Source: a virus. From it: DNA of 28,821 bases. Made by a program: the position numbers and the translations under genes. The DNA is taken from IMG/VR virus record IMGVR_UViG_3300030328_001207, positions 1-28,821 of that record; one strand, written 5' to 3'. Below the pieces are notes generated by a model, which saw nothing but the letters and a program-made list of their open reading frames with translations, was not told the DNA's origin and searched no databases. Shown here one piece after another: positions 28,423 to 28,821 of this stretch. Every line of letters begins with the position of its first letter. Position 1 is the first letter of the stretch.

Positions 28423-28821
28423 ATGGCTTATACAGGAACTCCTGCAATTACTAGTAATTATGCAGGAAAAGCAGCTGGATTCTATATCGCAGCGGCTTTA
28501 AAAGAAGCAAAATCATTGGAATTTTTAACAATGATAGAAAACATCAAGTACAAAGAGAACATTCAAAAAATGGCTGGCGCTTCTTTAGTGGCTGATGCAA
28601 CTTGTGACTTTACGGATGCAGGGACATTAACTATGACAGAAGCAGTTTTAACGCCTAAGAATCTACAAGTAAATGTAGACCTTTGTAAAGGGCAATTATT
28701 ATCAAGCTGGGAAGCGGCTGACATGAGAGCAGGTGCAAACAACCAAACATCTCCAAGATTTGATGAGTATGTAATTTCATACTTTTCTCAAATTATCGCT
28801 GATGGTGTTGAGGGTTCTGTT
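28423..28821 (+). CDS. Major capsid protein, N-terminal part (continues at 1)
   Basis: ATG 28423 opens a frame that runs off the contig end and continues at base 1 (see 1-626). The joined protein has 307 residues. Its first part includes IAAALKEAKSLEFLTMIENI and GQLLSSWEAADMRAGANN, the latter crossing the join. It starts five bases after the scaffold stop with an A-rich leader. The last codon read here is Val where the other copy has Ile. Confidence 0.8.
   Translation, partial: MAYTGTPAITSNYAGKAAGFYIAAALKEAKSLEFLTMIENIKYKENIQKMAGASLVADATCDFTDAGTLTMTEAVLTPKNLQVNVDLCKGQLLSSWEAADMRAGANNQTSPRFDEYVISYFSQIIADGVEGSV
28721..28821. repeat. Right copy of the terminal direct repeat
   Basis: Matches 1-101 with one difference (28819 G, position 99 A). 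See the left copy for its meaning. Confidence 0.95.

Noticed and set aside
1-28821. Prophage with att sites
   Set aside because: No integrase, repressor, tRNA or bacterial flanking genes; the terminal repeat is the circular overlap inside the capsid gene.

Overview
The window is essentially one complete, AT-rich (about two thirds A+T), tightly packed tailed-phage genome. Its first 98 bases recur exactly at 28721-28818, and the major capsid gene reads through the join, so the contig is one circular or terminally redundant unit of about 28,720 bp cut inside that gene. All convincing genes lie on the + strand. The host is probably a member of the Bacteroidota, most likely a flavobacterium. The reasons are A/T-rich start contexts with no clear Shine-Dalgarno, a TAnnTTTG-type promoter, and structural proteins that read like those of Bacteroidota siphophages. 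No integrase, repressor, tRNA, CRISPR array or DNA polymerase was seen, so a virulent phage using host replication enzymes is the simplest reading.

Layout. 28423-28821 plus 1-626: major capsid protein. 690-4521: putative tail tube, unknown structural gene, portal with a long C-terminal extension, head-tail connector. 4521-6363: lysis-like block of tiny overlapping membrane or basic genes, a DUF5675 protein, a holin-like protein and a metallophosphoesterase. 6364-6578: non-coding control region with repeats, palindromes and the best early promoter. 6579-8904: accessory early genes; the first three are each followed by a hammerhead ribozyme. 8975-12088: recombination and replication (putative annealing protein, SSB-like DUF3127, DnaA-domain-IV-like protein, wHTH replisome organizer, NinG). 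12110-14451: sigma-factor-like protein and small Zn-finger, DUF3310 and HTH proteins. 14464-17550: ParB-like protein, TET-associated-type glycosyltransferase, small and large terminase. 17682-26916: tail genes, including a frameshifted tail-assembly chaperone and a short tape measure. 26953-28417: XkdF-like prohead protease and scaffold, leading back to capsid.

The most striking content is at 6771-7436: three compact type I hammerhead ribozymes in a row, each starting at the stop codon of a short unknown gene and each followed by another gene's leader. A 26-nt leader ending in ATG is identical before the first three of these genes. All three ribozymes keep the CTGATGA and GAAA core and a GUC cleavage triplet, while every stem changes by compensating substitutions. 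The array should cut one early transcript into single-gene mRNAs.

A second regulatory pattern is a CTATTATATA element before four structural transcription blocks (1433, 17660, 26941, 27676). Together with a phage sigma-like protein (12459-13007) it suggests a phage-specific late promoter system. Other points of interest are a probable CTG start for the large terminase and a nine-T slippery site in the tail chaperone.
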